DNA of 64,000 bases. It comes from an uncultured bacterium (lineage in GTDB: Bacteria > Bacillota > Clostridia > Lachnospirales > Lachnospiraceae). This document shows positions 42,581 through 51,160 of this stretch, one piece after another (the stretch's first letter is position 1; every line of letters starts with the position of its first letter). A model generated the notes under the pieces. That model made no database searches and was not told the DNA's origin. It was given only the letters and a program-made list of their open reading frames with translations. Position numbers and translations under genes: made by a program. The stretch spans positions 1 through 64,000 of the forward strand of contig CAOKFN010000008.1 in assembly GCA_948467735.1 (NCBI GenBank), read 5' to 3'.

Positions 42581-43731
42581 TTTTCTCCCCCGCCGACCTC
42601 TTGAATTAAGCCTTTGACAAAATCCGCCTGTTCCGCGCTCATAGGCCGGTTATTCTGCAGCTCGTAAAATTCCCCGAAAAGCTCCAGCTCAGATTTCCGT
42701 TCCATATCCTCCGCCGCTTCCACGCTCCGGTCCTGTCTGGTCCGCTTATTATCATATACAAGACGCATAAGATTCGGATAGATAATGCGAAGCTTATGCA
42801 GGCCGTCCGGAATATCCTCCTCATCCGTCAATGTAATCTCAACATAGTCCTCCGTGCCGGATTCCTGATAAAACGAACGTGCCGTCACTTCCAGATAACT
42901 GCCCCGGATTCTGCGCATATCATGAAGAGGAATCAGAGGCACCGTGCGCAGTTCCACCCGTCCTTTCTCTTTCAGTTCCACTACCGTAACCGATTTCTCC
43001 TGATCCGCCTCCGAAAAGGAATATTTCAGAGGCGTTCCGCAATAGCGCACCGTTTCCCGTCCCACCCATTGAGGACTGTGGATATGCCCCAGCGCCACAT
43101 AATCAAAAACATCAAAAACCTCCGCATCCACATTGTCAAGGCCCCCAACCGACGCTTCTTCCGAATCGCACCGCCCTGCTCCCGTGACAAATTGATGCGC
43201 CGCCAGCACGTTTCTCTTTGTACTGTCCGCCCCCATGCGCTCCACCGCCAGCTTAACCGCATCCTGATAAGTTTCGGGCATATCGGCTTCCCGTCCTTCT
43301 TCCTGCTCCAGCGCATGACGCACTACTGCGGGCTTGATAAAGGGCATCAGATACATATTAAGTTCCCCGTATTCGTCTTCCAGTGTAATTTTGTTTATTC
43401 TTCCGTCATACACCGGAGACAGGTACACCCCTCTCCCGCTCATCAGCCGGGAGCCGAAAGCAATCCGCTCCGGAGAATCATGATTGCCGCTCACGGCAAA
43501 AACTTTGATTCCCAGCCCCGCAAGTCCGGTCAAAAATCTGTCAAAAACCTGCACGGCTTCTGCCGAAGGAAGGGATTTATCATAAATATCCCCCGCTATG
43601 ATAACGCCCTCCGCCCGTTCTTTTTCTGCAATTCCGATAATTTTGTCCAATATGTATACCTGATCTTCCACCATGGAAAAATCATTGACCCGTTTTCCCA
43701 GATGAAGGTCCGAAATGTGAAGTAGTTTCAT
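42577..43731 (-). CDS. sbcD: Exonuclease subunit SbcD
   Basis: A 384-residue Mre11-type nuclease subunit. Metal motifs are LLHISDLHLGKR, IIAGDIYDK, VSGNHDSPER, VLAAHQFV and ALGHIHSPQ, followed by the capping domain and a C-terminal SbcC-binding region. The fifth codon Met (43731) is the likely start because GAGGG lies five bases upstream of it. Coupled to sbcC by an ATGA overlap. A repeat-coded short ORF lies just upstream. Confidence 0.96.
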   Translation of the reverse strand: MKLLHISDLHLGKRVNDFSMVEDQVYILDKIIGIAEKERAEGVIIAGDIYDKSLPSAEAVQVFDRFLTGLAGLGIKVFAVSGNHDSPERIAFGSRLMSGRGVYLSPVYDGRINKITLEDEYGELNMYLMPFIKPAVVRHALEQEEGREADMPETYQDAVKLAVERMGADSTKRNVLAAHQFVTGAGRCDSEEASVGGLDNVDAEVFDVFDYVALGHIHSPQWVGRETVRYCGTPLKYSFSEADQEKSVTVVELKEKGRVELRTVPLIPLHDMRRIRGSYLEVTARSFYQESGTEDYVEITLTDEEDIPDGLHKLRIIYPNLMRLVYDNKRTRQDRSVEAAEDMERKSELELFGEFYELQNNRPMSAEQADFVKGLIQEVGGGEK

Positions 43732-43769
43732 GCCCGCCCTCATTTTCTTCTTTTTATTTCAACGAAATG

Positions 43770-43871
43770 TCATTCCTCCATGGACTGCTCTTCCTTCATG
43801 GACTGACTTTCCTCCATGGACTGACTTTCCTCCATAATCCGGCATTTCCCCCTGGACTGCTGCCCTTCCAT
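43770..43871 (-). CDS. Short repeat-coded ORF upstream of sbcD
   Basis: A 33-residue frame (opening MEGQQSRGKC, then repeats of QSMEES/QSMKEE) that stops 38 bases before sbcD. It is coded by 18-bp units in the same register as those in recJ and the mutS2-like gene. There is no ribosome binding site of note, so translation is doubtful. It is listed because the register coincides with the other loci. Confidence 0.3.
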   Translation of the reverse strand: MEGQQSRGKCRIMEESQSMEESQSMKEEQSMEE

Positions 43872-43875
43872 GACA
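43776..43875 (-). repeat. 18-bp tandem repeat, six units, upstream of sbcD
   Basis: Cores at 43782, 43800, 43818, 43836, 43854 and 43872, exactly 18 bp apart; consensus TCCATGGACTGACTTTCC. Same family as five other loci, here outside any conserved gene. Confidence 0.9.
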
Positions 43876-43949
43876 TATTCATTGTATCACTGCGGGCGGA
43901 TTTTGAAAATAATAGAATCCATGCTTTACAAAAATTTTGTCCGTGGAAC

Positions 43950-43990
43950 AAAAAATAAGTCTATCGCCGCTCTACAGGGCAATAGACTTA
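43950..43990 (-). terminator. Terminator after superoxide dismutase gene
   Basis: On the minus strand AAGTCTATTGCC pairs with GGCGATAGACTT around a nine-base loop, followed by ATTTTTTG. Confidence 0.85.
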
Positions 43991-44025
43991 ATCTCCTTAT
44001 TTAAAACAAATGATTTTCTCCCGTT

Positions 44026-44670
44026 TCACTCCTGATTATTACCCGCTATCACATCCTCATAGCGTCTGCCTGCCTTGCGCCAGTTAATCAGCCCAAACCA
44101 GCAGTCCACATAATCGGCCCGCCTGTTCTGATATTGAAGATAATATGCATGTTCCCACACATCAATCAAAAGAATCGGAATCACTTCCTCCAAATCCGGC
44201 ACATCCTGATTGGCAGTCTGCACAATGGACAGATTCCCGTCCCTGTCAGTCACCAGCCATGCCCACCCGGAACCGAATTTGCTGACTGCCGCCTGCTTCA
44301 TTTTCTCTTTCCACTGTTTATAGGATCCGAAATCTCGATTAATGGCCTCGGCGAGCGCGCCTGAAGGCTCCTGTCCCACAGGGCTTTTCATGGAATCAAA
44401 ATAAAGCTCATGGTTATAAACGCCTCCGCCATTGTTGCGAACTGCGGTCTGCACTGCCGCGGGCAGATGATTGATATTTGACAAAAGCTCCGGAAGACTC
44501 ATTTTCTGTAGTTCCGGATAATCCGCCAAAGCGCTGTTGAGATTATCCACATACGTCTTATAATGTTTGTCATGGTGGAATGTCAGTGTCTCCGCATCCA
44601 GCACGGGCACCAAGGCGTCATACTCATAGGGCAGCGGCCGAACAACAAAAGGATAGGTTTCTGCATTCAT
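44026..44670 (-). CDS. Superoxide dismutase, Fe/Mn family
   Basis: Converts superoxide to hydrogen peroxide and oxygen. From MNAETYPFVVRPLPYEYDAL the protein is 214 residues. Metal ligands are His in LTFHHDKHYKTY, His in GGVYNHELYFDSM, and Asp and His in IDVWEHAYYLQYQNRR; the VSKFGSGWAWLV segment is also standard. The 30 extra codons upstream are not conserved in the family and start without a ribosome binding site, so 44670 is preferred although its own site is weak. Iron or manganese use cannot be decided by eye. A small hairpin precedes the start. Confidence 0.92.
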   Translation of the reverse strand: MNAETYPFVVRPLPYEYDALVPVLDAETLTFHHDKHYKTYVDNLNSALADYPELQKMSLPELLSNINHLPAAVQTAVRNNGGGVYNHELYFDSMKSPVGQEPSGALAEAINRDFGSYKQWKEKMKQAAVSKFGSGWAWLVTDRDGNLSIVQTANQDVPDLEEVIPILLIDVWEHAYYLQYQNRRADYVDCWFGLINWRKAGRRYEDVIAGNNQE

Positions 44671-44799
44671 ACTTTTATACCAAGCCCTAAATACAGGGCT
44701 TGTATCCTTTCTTATTTTTCTACTGGTAAGTATATGCAGATTACTCCATTTTATTCTCATGCAGGCAGTGATTTTTGCATAGAAATCCGGCTGCAGCCT

Positions 44800-44890
44800 G
44801 AATCAAATACCCCGCAGCAGGCTAAATGCATTCTTTGGACACCTTGGTATCTGAACTTATAACCCTCGCGGCATTCGCCAAACGGCAATG
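44800..44890. repeat. Dispersed intergenic repeat, copy D
   Basis: ACCCCGCAGCAGG, then CTTTGGACACCTTGG and ACCCTCGCGGCATTCGCCAA, in the same order as copy C. It lies between the divergent dismutase and the broken kinase. Confidence 0.65.
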
Positions 44891-44928
44891 AATGAAGCAG
44901 CTCCTATTGATAATTGATGATATGGGAC

Positions 44929-44957
44929 TTGATATAAAAAGGTGTTTGTTATATAAT
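44929..44957 (+). promoter_or_regulatory. Promoter of the broken kinase gene
   Basis: TTGATA, 17 bp, TATAAT, ending about 87 bases before the gene. Confidence 0.7.
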
Positions 44958-45044
44958 ATTACCGTCAACGGCCGGAATGGCTAAAGCCAAAAACAATATG
45001 GGTAAGAGGCTTTCAACCAATCCGCCGCCATCGAAAGGAGCTTT

Positions 45045-45507
45045 ATGGGAACAGGAATTATCGTATGCGGCTTAAACGGTTCCGGAAAGAGTACGCTGGG
45101 AAAAGCTCTCGCGGAGAAATTGGGATTTTATTTTCTGGATATTGAAGAATTATATTTTCCAAAAACAAATCCTGATTATTTATATGCTTCTCCGCGTAGC
45201 CGGGAAGAAGTCCAAGCATTACTTTTACATGAGCTAAAAGAGCATGGGAATTTCGTTCTCGCTTCCGTTAAAGGAGATTACGGGGAAGCCGTTTATCCTT
45301 TTTTTCAATATGTCATATTGCTTAAGGTTCCCAAAAAAATCCGGCTGCAGCGGGTCAAAAACCGAAGACGCCGTTGACGAATGGGCGCGGTCTTTAAACT
45401 GCCCCATGATACAGGTTGACGGAACAAAGCCTGTCAAAGAAACTGTGGATATGATTGCGAACGATTTTTTATCCCCTATTCAAAAGGGAAGCGCTGTGAT
45501 AAAATGA
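45045..45507 (+). pseudogene. P-loop kinase-like gene, internally deleted and frameshifted
   Basis: The first frame (45045-45377) starts well, with IIVCGLNGSGKSTLGKALAEKLG (Walker A of an AAA/adenylate-kinase-like family) and FYFLDIEELYF, and reaches VILLKVPKKIRLQRVKNR, then ends in Arg codons and a stop. The typical C-terminal end, DAVDEWARSLNCPMIQVDGT and KPVKETVDMIA, continues in another frame to 45507. The joining point is near 45360, and the lid region expected between these parts is missing. So a deletion with frame change has inactivated the gene, although its promoter and ribosome binding site remain. Confidence 0.75.
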
Positions 45508-45570
45508 GGAAAACGAACATTTTTAAGCAGCGTCCTGCTTATATTTATTGCTGCGGACAAGGAGACTGCT

Positions 45571-46164
45571 ATGGACAAAAATCAAGATTATGTACAAAAT
45601 GTCAAAATTGATGAAATACCTTGGCAGAGGCTTATCACCGCTTACGGCACGGCTTCTGATTTCCCCCAATATTTTAATGAAATATGGAATATGGACAGCC
45701 TTGATTCAGTAAAAAAGGCATTAACAGAAATTTTGATCAATATTGAACACCAAAGCACCCTATGGCATTCCACTCCTTTTGCCATGATATTTTTGGCGCG
45801 CATTCTGGAACATGCCGTTTTTGATGGGAACAGCAAAGAAATATCCGATTATATTGCAGAGACTCTGCTTGATTTTTTTGAGTTAATTATCGAATGCTAT
45901 TATGATTTTCGCGGGGAAACAGAAGAGGAGGAGGACGCGCTTCCCTGTTTTTCCGACATGCTGAAAGAAGAATACTTAGCGCCGGAGCCATACGATGAGG
46001 AAGATATAGATGATGTAAGTACCTGCTATGAGGAAAATGAAAATTTATTTTACAGCTTCTGGTATTATTCCTATCAGACTCTTCTATTCTCCAAGCCTCT
46101 GCTGGAAAAGCTGAAAAATACAGCCTTCCGTGAGGAAGCGGAAGCGCTTGCTAAAATGCTGTAA
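45571..46164 (+). CDS. Unrecognised acidic protein, 197 residues
   Basis: Helical, strongly acidic, soluble. WQRLITAYGTASDFPQYFNEIW opens it, and WHSTPFAMIFLARILEHAV lies in the middle, with an acidic segment near 130-155. The shape is like small immunity-type proteins that accompany polymorphic toxins, but I cannot name a family, and no toxin is adjacent. AAGGAG before the ATG is good. It lies 63 bp after the broken kinase on the same strand. Confidence 0.55.
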   Translation: MDKNQDYVQNVKIDEIPWQRLITAYGTASDFPQYFNEIWNMDSLDSVKKALTEILINIEHQSTLWHSTPFAMIFLARILEHAVFDGNSKEISDYIAETLLDFFELIIECYYDFRGETEEEEDALPCFSDMLKEEYLAPEPYDEEDIDDVSTCYEENENLFYSFWYYSYQTLLFSKPLLEKLKNTAFREEAEALAKML

Positions 46165-46216
46165 AACCGATTATCCCAAAACAGACTGACGGCACATTGG
46201 ATTTTCCGCAGACCAC

Positions 46217-46252
46217 GGGGGACAGACTTGGCATTTTCGTGAGTTTGTCCCC
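46217..46252. terminator. Hairpin between convergent genes
   Basis: GGGGACAGACT pairs with AGTTTGTCCCC (one mismatch) around a 14-base loop. It may serve both the gene at 45571 and the one ending at 46265; no clear T-run. Confidence 0.5.
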
Positions 46253-46264
46253 TGATCTGCTCTT

Positions 46265-48001
46265 TTAAAACATCTCCAGCAGGCCCTTTAATCCCTCTCT
46301 CTCATAAATTCCCTTATAATACGCAGCCTCATCCTTAATAATCTCGTCGATCACCTGAATCCCCAGAAGCTCCACGGGGGCCTTATCATCCGTCAGGATA
46401 TAATCTCCCGGCTGATAAGACCTCAGGGCCGACGCCGTCCTCTCCATCATGGAATATAATTCCCCGTCTGCCAGTCTCTTTCGGTTCTCCTCCAATCTGA
46501 CAGTCATTCCCGGCTGATTGGAGGCAAACAATTCCCTGTTGGTAGAACCGGTCACATCCACCGTTACAACCTCCTCAAAAACGGAAGCTATGGTGTCCGC
46601 CAGATACTGGTTAATATTGCCCTCCCCGCTTCCCCGCATATTCATATTCACAACCATCACGCCGTTTTCCGTCAAATGCTCTTTCACCAAAGTAAAAAAT
46701 TCCACCGACGACATCTGGAACGGAATGGTAATATCCTGATAAGCGTCCACCATAATCACATCATATTTTTTGTCCACCGCATTCAGAAACGCCCTGCCGT
46801 CATAGGTGGTTACAGACACATTCTCGGGCAGAAAAAAATAATCCCTTGCGAGCGCCGTAATCCTGTCGTCTATCTCCACACCTTCCACTACCATATCTCC
46901 GAAATATTTTCTGCATTGTACCGCATAAGTTCCGGTTCCCATGCCAAGAATCAGCACTTCACAATCTCCGGGCTCCCTCTCCCCCGTCATCAGCGGCGCC
47001 GCCATGGCATAATCATAATACATTCCCGTCAATCCCGGATTCTTCATATAAATGGACTGCACGCCAAAAAGTACATTGGTGGAGAGAATAACGCTTCGAT
47101 TACTTTCCTTGACCTGAAGATAATTATACACGGATTCTCCCTCATAGGCCAGATTATTCTCCCAGAAAGCAAAATGATCCGAATAACCCAGCACGCAGCA
47201 GACCAGATAGAGCAGGCTTGACACAATAATCTTCCCCCTGCCCCCTGCGGCTTTCCCTGTTTCGGAATCCCCTTCCTCGCCGCCTCCCTTTCCGGAATCC
47301 CCTTCCTCGCCGCCTCCCTTTCCGGAATCTCCTCCTTCACTGCCTCCTTTTCCGTAATCTCCCCTCGCGCCGCCTCTCTTTCCTGCAGAGATAAAATACA
47401 GCACTGCAAGCACCAGAAGAATTCCGGCAAAAATCAAGAAGGTAACAGAGGTTCCCACGGAAGGAATGGTCACAAAGGTAGGCACAAAAGTACCGATAAT
47501 ACTTCCTATGGTGTTAAACGCCCCTAGAGTACCCACAACCTTTCCGCTTTCCTCCAGATTCCCCACAGAATATTTCGCCAGAGAGGGCGTCACCGTCCCC
47601 AGCAGAAACAGAGGGAACACAAAAATCACCATACAGGCCGCAAAAGCGGCAATGATAAGGAAATTGCTGTTCACCGAGAAAATCAAAAGCGCCGAGATAC
47701 CGATAATAATATATTTTCCCACCACCGGAATTGCGGCAATCCAGACCGCGGCAGTCAAAATTCTGCTATACAGCCTGCCGGGATCGGGATTTTTGTCCGC
47801 GCTGCGCCCGCCGTAAATATTTCCCAGCGCCATGGCAATCATAATCGTTCCGATGATAATGGTCCACACTATCTGGGAGGAACTGAAATAGGGCGCCAGC
47901 AGCCTGCTGGCCCCCAGCTCCACCGCCATCACCGACATTCCTGCAAAAAATTCCGTCAGATATAAAAACAGCTTATTGTTTAATATTCGGGGTGCGTTCA
48001 T
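46265..48001 (-). CDS. Membrane-anchored spermidine synthase-like protein
   Basis: About 578 residues. Residues 1-215 hold some six to seven helices in a transporter-like bundle (FFAGMSVMAVELGASRLLAPYF, MALGNIYGGRSADK, GTVTPSLAKYS). A glycine- and Glu-rich repeat linker (GGGEEGDSGK units, 30-bp DNA repeat) and one more helix follow. The C-terminal domain (about 290-578) is spermidine-synthase-like: VLILGMGTGTYAVQCRKYF, VEGVEIDDRITALARDYF, YDVIMVDAYQD. Such fusions are widespread, and their substrate is not established, so polyamine synthesis is not implied. GAGGA before 48001 sets the start; a promoter lies 190 bp upstream. Confidence 0.87.
   Translation of the reverse strand: MNAPRILNNKLFLYLTEFFAGMSVMAVELGASRLLAPYFSSSQIVWTIIIGTIMIAMALGNIYGGRSADKNPDPGRLYSRILTAAVWIAAIPVVGKYIIIGISALLIFSVNSNFLIIAAFAACMVIFVFPLFLLGTVTPSLAKYSVGNLEESGKVVGTLGAFNTIGSIIGTFVPTFVTIPSVGTSVTFLIFAGILLVLAVLYFISAGKRGGARGDYGKGGSEGGDSGKGGGEEGDSGKGGGEEGDSETGKAAGGRGKIIVSSLLYLVCCVLGYSDHFAFWENNLAYEGESVYNYLQVKESNRSVILSTNVLFGVQSIYMKNPGLTGMYYDYAMAAPLMTGEREPGDCEVLILGMGTGTYAVQCRKYFGDMVVEGVEIDDRITALARDYFFLPENVSVTTYDGRAFLNAVDKKYDVIMVDAYQDITIPFQMSSVEFFTLVKEHLTENGVMVVNMNMRGSGEGNINQYLADTIASVFEEVVTVDVTGSTNRELFASNQPGMTVRLEENRKRLADGELYSMMERTASALRSYQPGDYILTDDKAPVELLGIQVIDEIIKDEAAYYKGIYEREGLKGLLEMF
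47264..47383 (-). repeat. 30-bp tandem repeat in spermidine synthase-like gene
   Basis: GGAATCCCCTTCC-type unit starts at 47264, 47294, 47324 and 47354, exactly 30 bp apart (10 codons). Codes the linker between the membrane bundle and the catalytic domain. Confidence 0.9.
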
Positions 48002-48188
48002 GTTGTTTCCTCTCGTTTTCTCATCCGCCTCTCCGGCCATGAAAAGCCGGGATACGCTGCATATTAAATATCCAGAATCGAAAACGCCCTTCTTTTATAT
48101 TTTTTGTTTTCATTATAAGTCCGCTTCGCGAATCCTGTCTTCCTGATTCTATTTTGGGAACCGCTTCGCGGACTATAATCTTAATCCT

Positions 48189-48217
48189 ATTATAAAGCTG
48201 TCGATATACATAAGCAA
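48189..48217 (-). promoter_or_regulatory. Promoter of spermidine synthase-like gene
   Basis: TTGCTT, 17 bp, TATAAT on the minus strand. The leader between it and the gene contains two CCGCTTCGCG-bearing inverted arms at about 48119 and 48170. Confidence 0.7.
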
Positions 48218-48311
48218 TCTTTTTTTCAGCAGGAAACGGTTTCCACTCTGGCCGCCCCATTGACAGACAGCTTTCCACACAATTACTTTTTACAGATGCT
48301 CTGTGGACGGA

Positions 48312-50327
48312 TTATTCGTATCGGATCACATCCTCCGTATATTTTCTATCCATGTCATGCCTGATTTTTCTATTTGCCACAGTGTCGAAAATAATGGAAA
48401 AATCATAATCTTCGGGATACAATTCCGCCGCGGCCACATGAAGCTTCACCCTCTTATGGTTAATCCATATCTTTTTATCCGGCAGCTGTACTCTTAAAAC
48501 TCCTTTCTCATTGATCGGCTCACATACAATTCCAATCTTTTTGTCCGGATAAACCATAACGCTGTCCCCGCGCTTATATTTCGCGCCAAGTTCCGTATTC
48601 TTCTTCGTCGTCCTGCTTTTCACAATCCTGCTCTTCCCTGCGAAGCGCTCCGCTTCTACAAAACGCTTCGCCTGTATTGAATGCTCTGTTTCCATGGAAT
48701 GCTCTGTTTCCATGGAATGCTTTCCTTCCACAACCTCCATTCTATCAGAACCGGCTCCTTCCCCTTGGAATGGATACTCCTCCACCGCCGCTTCCCCATA
48801 TGCCGCCCGGATGGCATTTTTTAGCATTTCACCGGGCATGCCGAGCCTGTCCGCAATATAAAAGGCACAGCTTTCCCCCGCCTCTCCGATTATCAATTGA
48901 TAGGTAGGCCGCAGGGTCTCCTTATCAAAAGTCATCCTTGCGTTCATAATATCCTTCGCCTTATCGGCGTATTCCTTTACTTCCGGATAATGGGTGGTAA
49001 CAAGGAAAATAGCGCCGCTTTTTCTAAGCTCCTCCAATATGGCAATCGCAATCCCCATGCCCTCCGCCGGGTCCGTGCCCGAACCAACCTCATCCATGAT
49101 CACAAAGCTTTCCCCATCCACCTCTCTCAGTACCTCCAGCACATTTTTCATATGGGCCGAAAAGGTGGATAAATTCTCCGCGATATTCTGTCCGTCCCCA
49201 ATATCGCAGAGATACGAACTGTTCATACAGATGTCCGCCTCTTTGCAGGCAACATGCAGGCCGCACTGAGCCATCAAGCAGTTCAGCATCACCGTTTTGA
49301 TTGCAACGGTTTTCCCGCCAGTGTTGGGCCCCGTCACTACAATTCCTCTCACCGTTTCCCCGCTTCTGATGTTTTCCCCTATACTAAACTGCAATGGAAC
49401 GTTTACCGCTTTATCCATCAGCGGATGTCTGGCGTCTTTTAAAATAATTCTTCGCTCCGTATTCACAGCCGGTTCCGTCCCATCCAAATCAATGCTTAGC
49501 TTGCCCTTGGAAAAAAGGAAATCCAGCTTTTCTATCATTGTAATATTTCCGTCCATTACTGCAGACGACGCCGCAGCCATGGCCGTCAAAGTGTATAAGA
49601 TGCGGTACACTTCATTTTCTTCCTCTATCCTAAGCAGCTGTAATTCCTCATAGTATTTCGCGGCGCCCGTCGGTTCGATGAACAAGGTACTGCCGGTGGC
49701 GGACTTGTCAATCACGCTGCCAGATATTTTTAATTTGCATTCCCTTTTCACCGGAATACAGACTCTTCCGCTGCGAATGGTACAGAAATGATCCGCCATG
49801 CAGTCCTTGTTAGAACGCATCACCTGCTCCGCCTTCTGTTTCATCTGCTCTTCACATTTTACAATCTGACCTCTGATCTGTGCAAGTTCTTTGGATGCAT
49901 AATCGTCCACCCCGCCGCTCCTGATCTGTCTCGCTATTTCTTCCCGCAGTTCCTCCATGGCGTCTAGATTTTCTTCATAATAAGCCAGCGGGTTTTCAAC
50001 CTCTTTTCCCCTCCTCAGATAATCCTTTAAGCGTTTCACCACCGCCAGAACCTTTTCCAACCGCTCCAGCTGATAGGGAGTGAGGCAGTCCCCTTTGTCG
50101 GCGATCATCATAATCTCTTTTATCTCCGTGAGATTCTGCAAAGGCGGCGTGCCCAGCTCTTCGATTAATTTTCTGCTGTTTGTAGTATCCCTGAGCTGTT
50201 TTCGCAGTTCAGCCTCCACCAAGCAGAAGGTCGTTTCCCTAATTTTTTCCTTAGCCCATTCCGTAACCGCCAGATTTGTCCATAACTCTTTTATTTTATC
50301 AAATTCGATCTGTTTCTCTATATTCAT
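48312..50327 (-). CDS. MutS2-like ATPase lacking the Smr domain
   Basis: A 671-residue MutS-family ATPase. The N-terminal core/clamp region (IEFDKIKELWTNLAVTEWAK, RSGRVCIPVKRE) leads to the ATPase domain with Walker A VVTGPNTGGKTVAIKT near 335, ENLSTFSAHMKN, Walker B SFVIMDEVGSGTDP and TTHYPEVKEYA. In MutS2 the end carries a KOW-like part and an Smr nuclease domain; here the KOW-like part (YKRGDSVMVYPDKKIGIV) is present but no Smr follows. Between ATPase and KOW part, about residues 530-560, sits a run of HSMETE-type hexapeptides from an 18-bp repeat. Possibly ribosome rescue or recombination control, as for MutS2; this is inference. Confidence 0.85.
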   Translation of the reverse strand: MNIEKQIEFDKIKELWTNLAVTEWAKEKIRETTFCLVEAELRKQLRDTTNSRKLIEELGTPPLQNLTEIKEIMMIADKGDCLTPYQLERLEKVLAVVKRLKDYLRRGKEVENPLAYYEENLDAMEELREEIARQIRSGGVDDYASKELAQIRGQIVKCEEQMKQKAEQVMRSNKDCMADHFCTIRSGRVCIPVKRECKLKISGSVIDKSATGSTLFIEPTGAAKYYEELQLLRIEEENEVYRILYTLTAMAAASSAVMDGNITMIEKLDFLFSKGKLSIDLDGTEPAVNTERRIILKDARHPLMDKAVNVPLQFSIGENIRSGETVRGIVVTGPNTGGKTVAIKTVMLNCLMAQCGLHVACKEADICMNSSYLCDIGDGQNIAENLSTFSAHMKNVLEVLREVDGESFVIMDEVGSGTDPAEGMGIAIAILEELRKSGAIFLVTTHYPEVKEYADKAKDIMNARMTFDKETLRPTYQLIIGEAGESCAFYIADRLGMPGEMLKNAIRAAYGEAAVEEYPFQGEGAGSDRMEVVEGKHSMETEHSMETEHSIQAKRFVEAERFAGKSRIVKSRTTKKNTELGAKYKRGDSVMVYPDKKIGIVCEPINEKGVLRVQLPDKKIWINHKRVKLHVAAAELYPEDYDFSIIFDTVANRKIRHDMDRKYTEDVIRYE
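48641..48730 (-). repeat. 18-bp tandem repeat, five units, in mutS2-like gene
   Basis: TTCCATGGAATGCTCTGT and variants, with cores at 48660, 48678, 48696 and 48714, exactly 18 bp apart, plus a weaker unit near 48641. Codes HSMETE, HSIQAK and RFVEAE hexapeptides. Confidence 0.92.
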
Positions 50328-50349
50328 TGTTCTATTATCCTTTCTCCTG

Positions 50350-50912
50350 TTTTATAACAGGCGCTAAAAACCAGTATGTCGGTCGGCTCAATCTGCCTAT
50401 CAACAATATCGGCAGGGAAGGCTGACCAATATCATCAAATGCGGCGCAGGGAACGCCGTCAAATCTGATATCAAAATACACCTTTATCAAAACCTCAAAA
50501 GCTCAGCTATATGATGCAGTCCTCGATTTCCTTTCCGTCACACGCAAAAAGACCATAGTTCCCATAAAAGCATAAGATACTATGGTCTTTTTTCTATATG
50601 ATTCACTAATATACCTCCGAAAAGGCAAAAAAATAACATGACCATACAGCCACGCTTACACTTTTTCGGAAATAGATACCATAATATGAAGCAATCGTAA
50701 GGCGAAAACGTCAATGACTCGCATCATCAACAAATGGGCAGACTTTCAGCCGGAAGCTGAAAACACCCTGCAATATTTAATTTGCACTTTTCTCCTTTAC
50801 AACCACCCTTAACATACAGTCCCTCCTAAAAATTTATTTGCTTTATTATACCTGCGGAACTGTTTTCTGTCAAGTATCATTTTTTATTTTGCTCCGCATA
50901 TTTTGTACCGCA
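50350..50912. other. Gene-free stretch with bidirectional terminator
   Basis: The only firm element is a hairpin at 50546-50592 with 14-bp arms AAAAAGACCATAGT/ACTATGGTCTTTTT. A short plus-strand reading ends inside it (TSKAQLYDAVLDFLSVTRKK and on) and may be the tail of a lost gene, but I do not recognise it. From 50600 to 50912 nothing is seen. Confidence 0.5.
50546..50593 (+). terminator. Terminator hairpin without a clear gene
   Basis: Perfect 14-bp arms with A-run on the left and T-run on the right, so it could act in both directions. No intact gene ends here. Confidence 0.8.
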
Positions 50913-51053
50913 GTAACAGTTCAGACGGCCCCTGCCGCGAAGCCAAAGCAGCTCTCTGTGCAGTTTTGCGAGACTTGCATGCGCCAAAACCCCACTCTCT
51001 TCTCATTTTGTGTGCATTCTCGCAACAATTCAGTGACCTGTCTGAACTGTTAC
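50913..51053. repeat. MITE-like element with 14-bp terminal inverted repeats
   Basis: The ends GTAACAGTTCAGAC and GTCTGAACTGTTAC are perfect inverted repeats bounding 141 bp. No open frame of note lies inside. A relic of the right part (TGCATTCTCGCAAC, CCTGTCTGAA) occurs near 13290-13330, so it is dispersed. Mobility by a transposase elsewhere is inferred. Confidence 0.65.
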
Positions 51054-51160
51054 GTTCCGCATTCAGCCGGGCCGACACAGCCTCGATTCGATGTGCCTTG
51101 CAGCGGCCCTGTGCCAAATGTCCGATATAAATGGGGCAGTGATGATTCCCCGGCTGTTTC

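Noticed and set aside
38100..42600. Long open frames on the plus strand opposite sbcC
   Set aside because: They are the Pro- and Ser-rich antisense readings of a Glu/Lys-rich coiled coil; no family motif or ribosome binding site.
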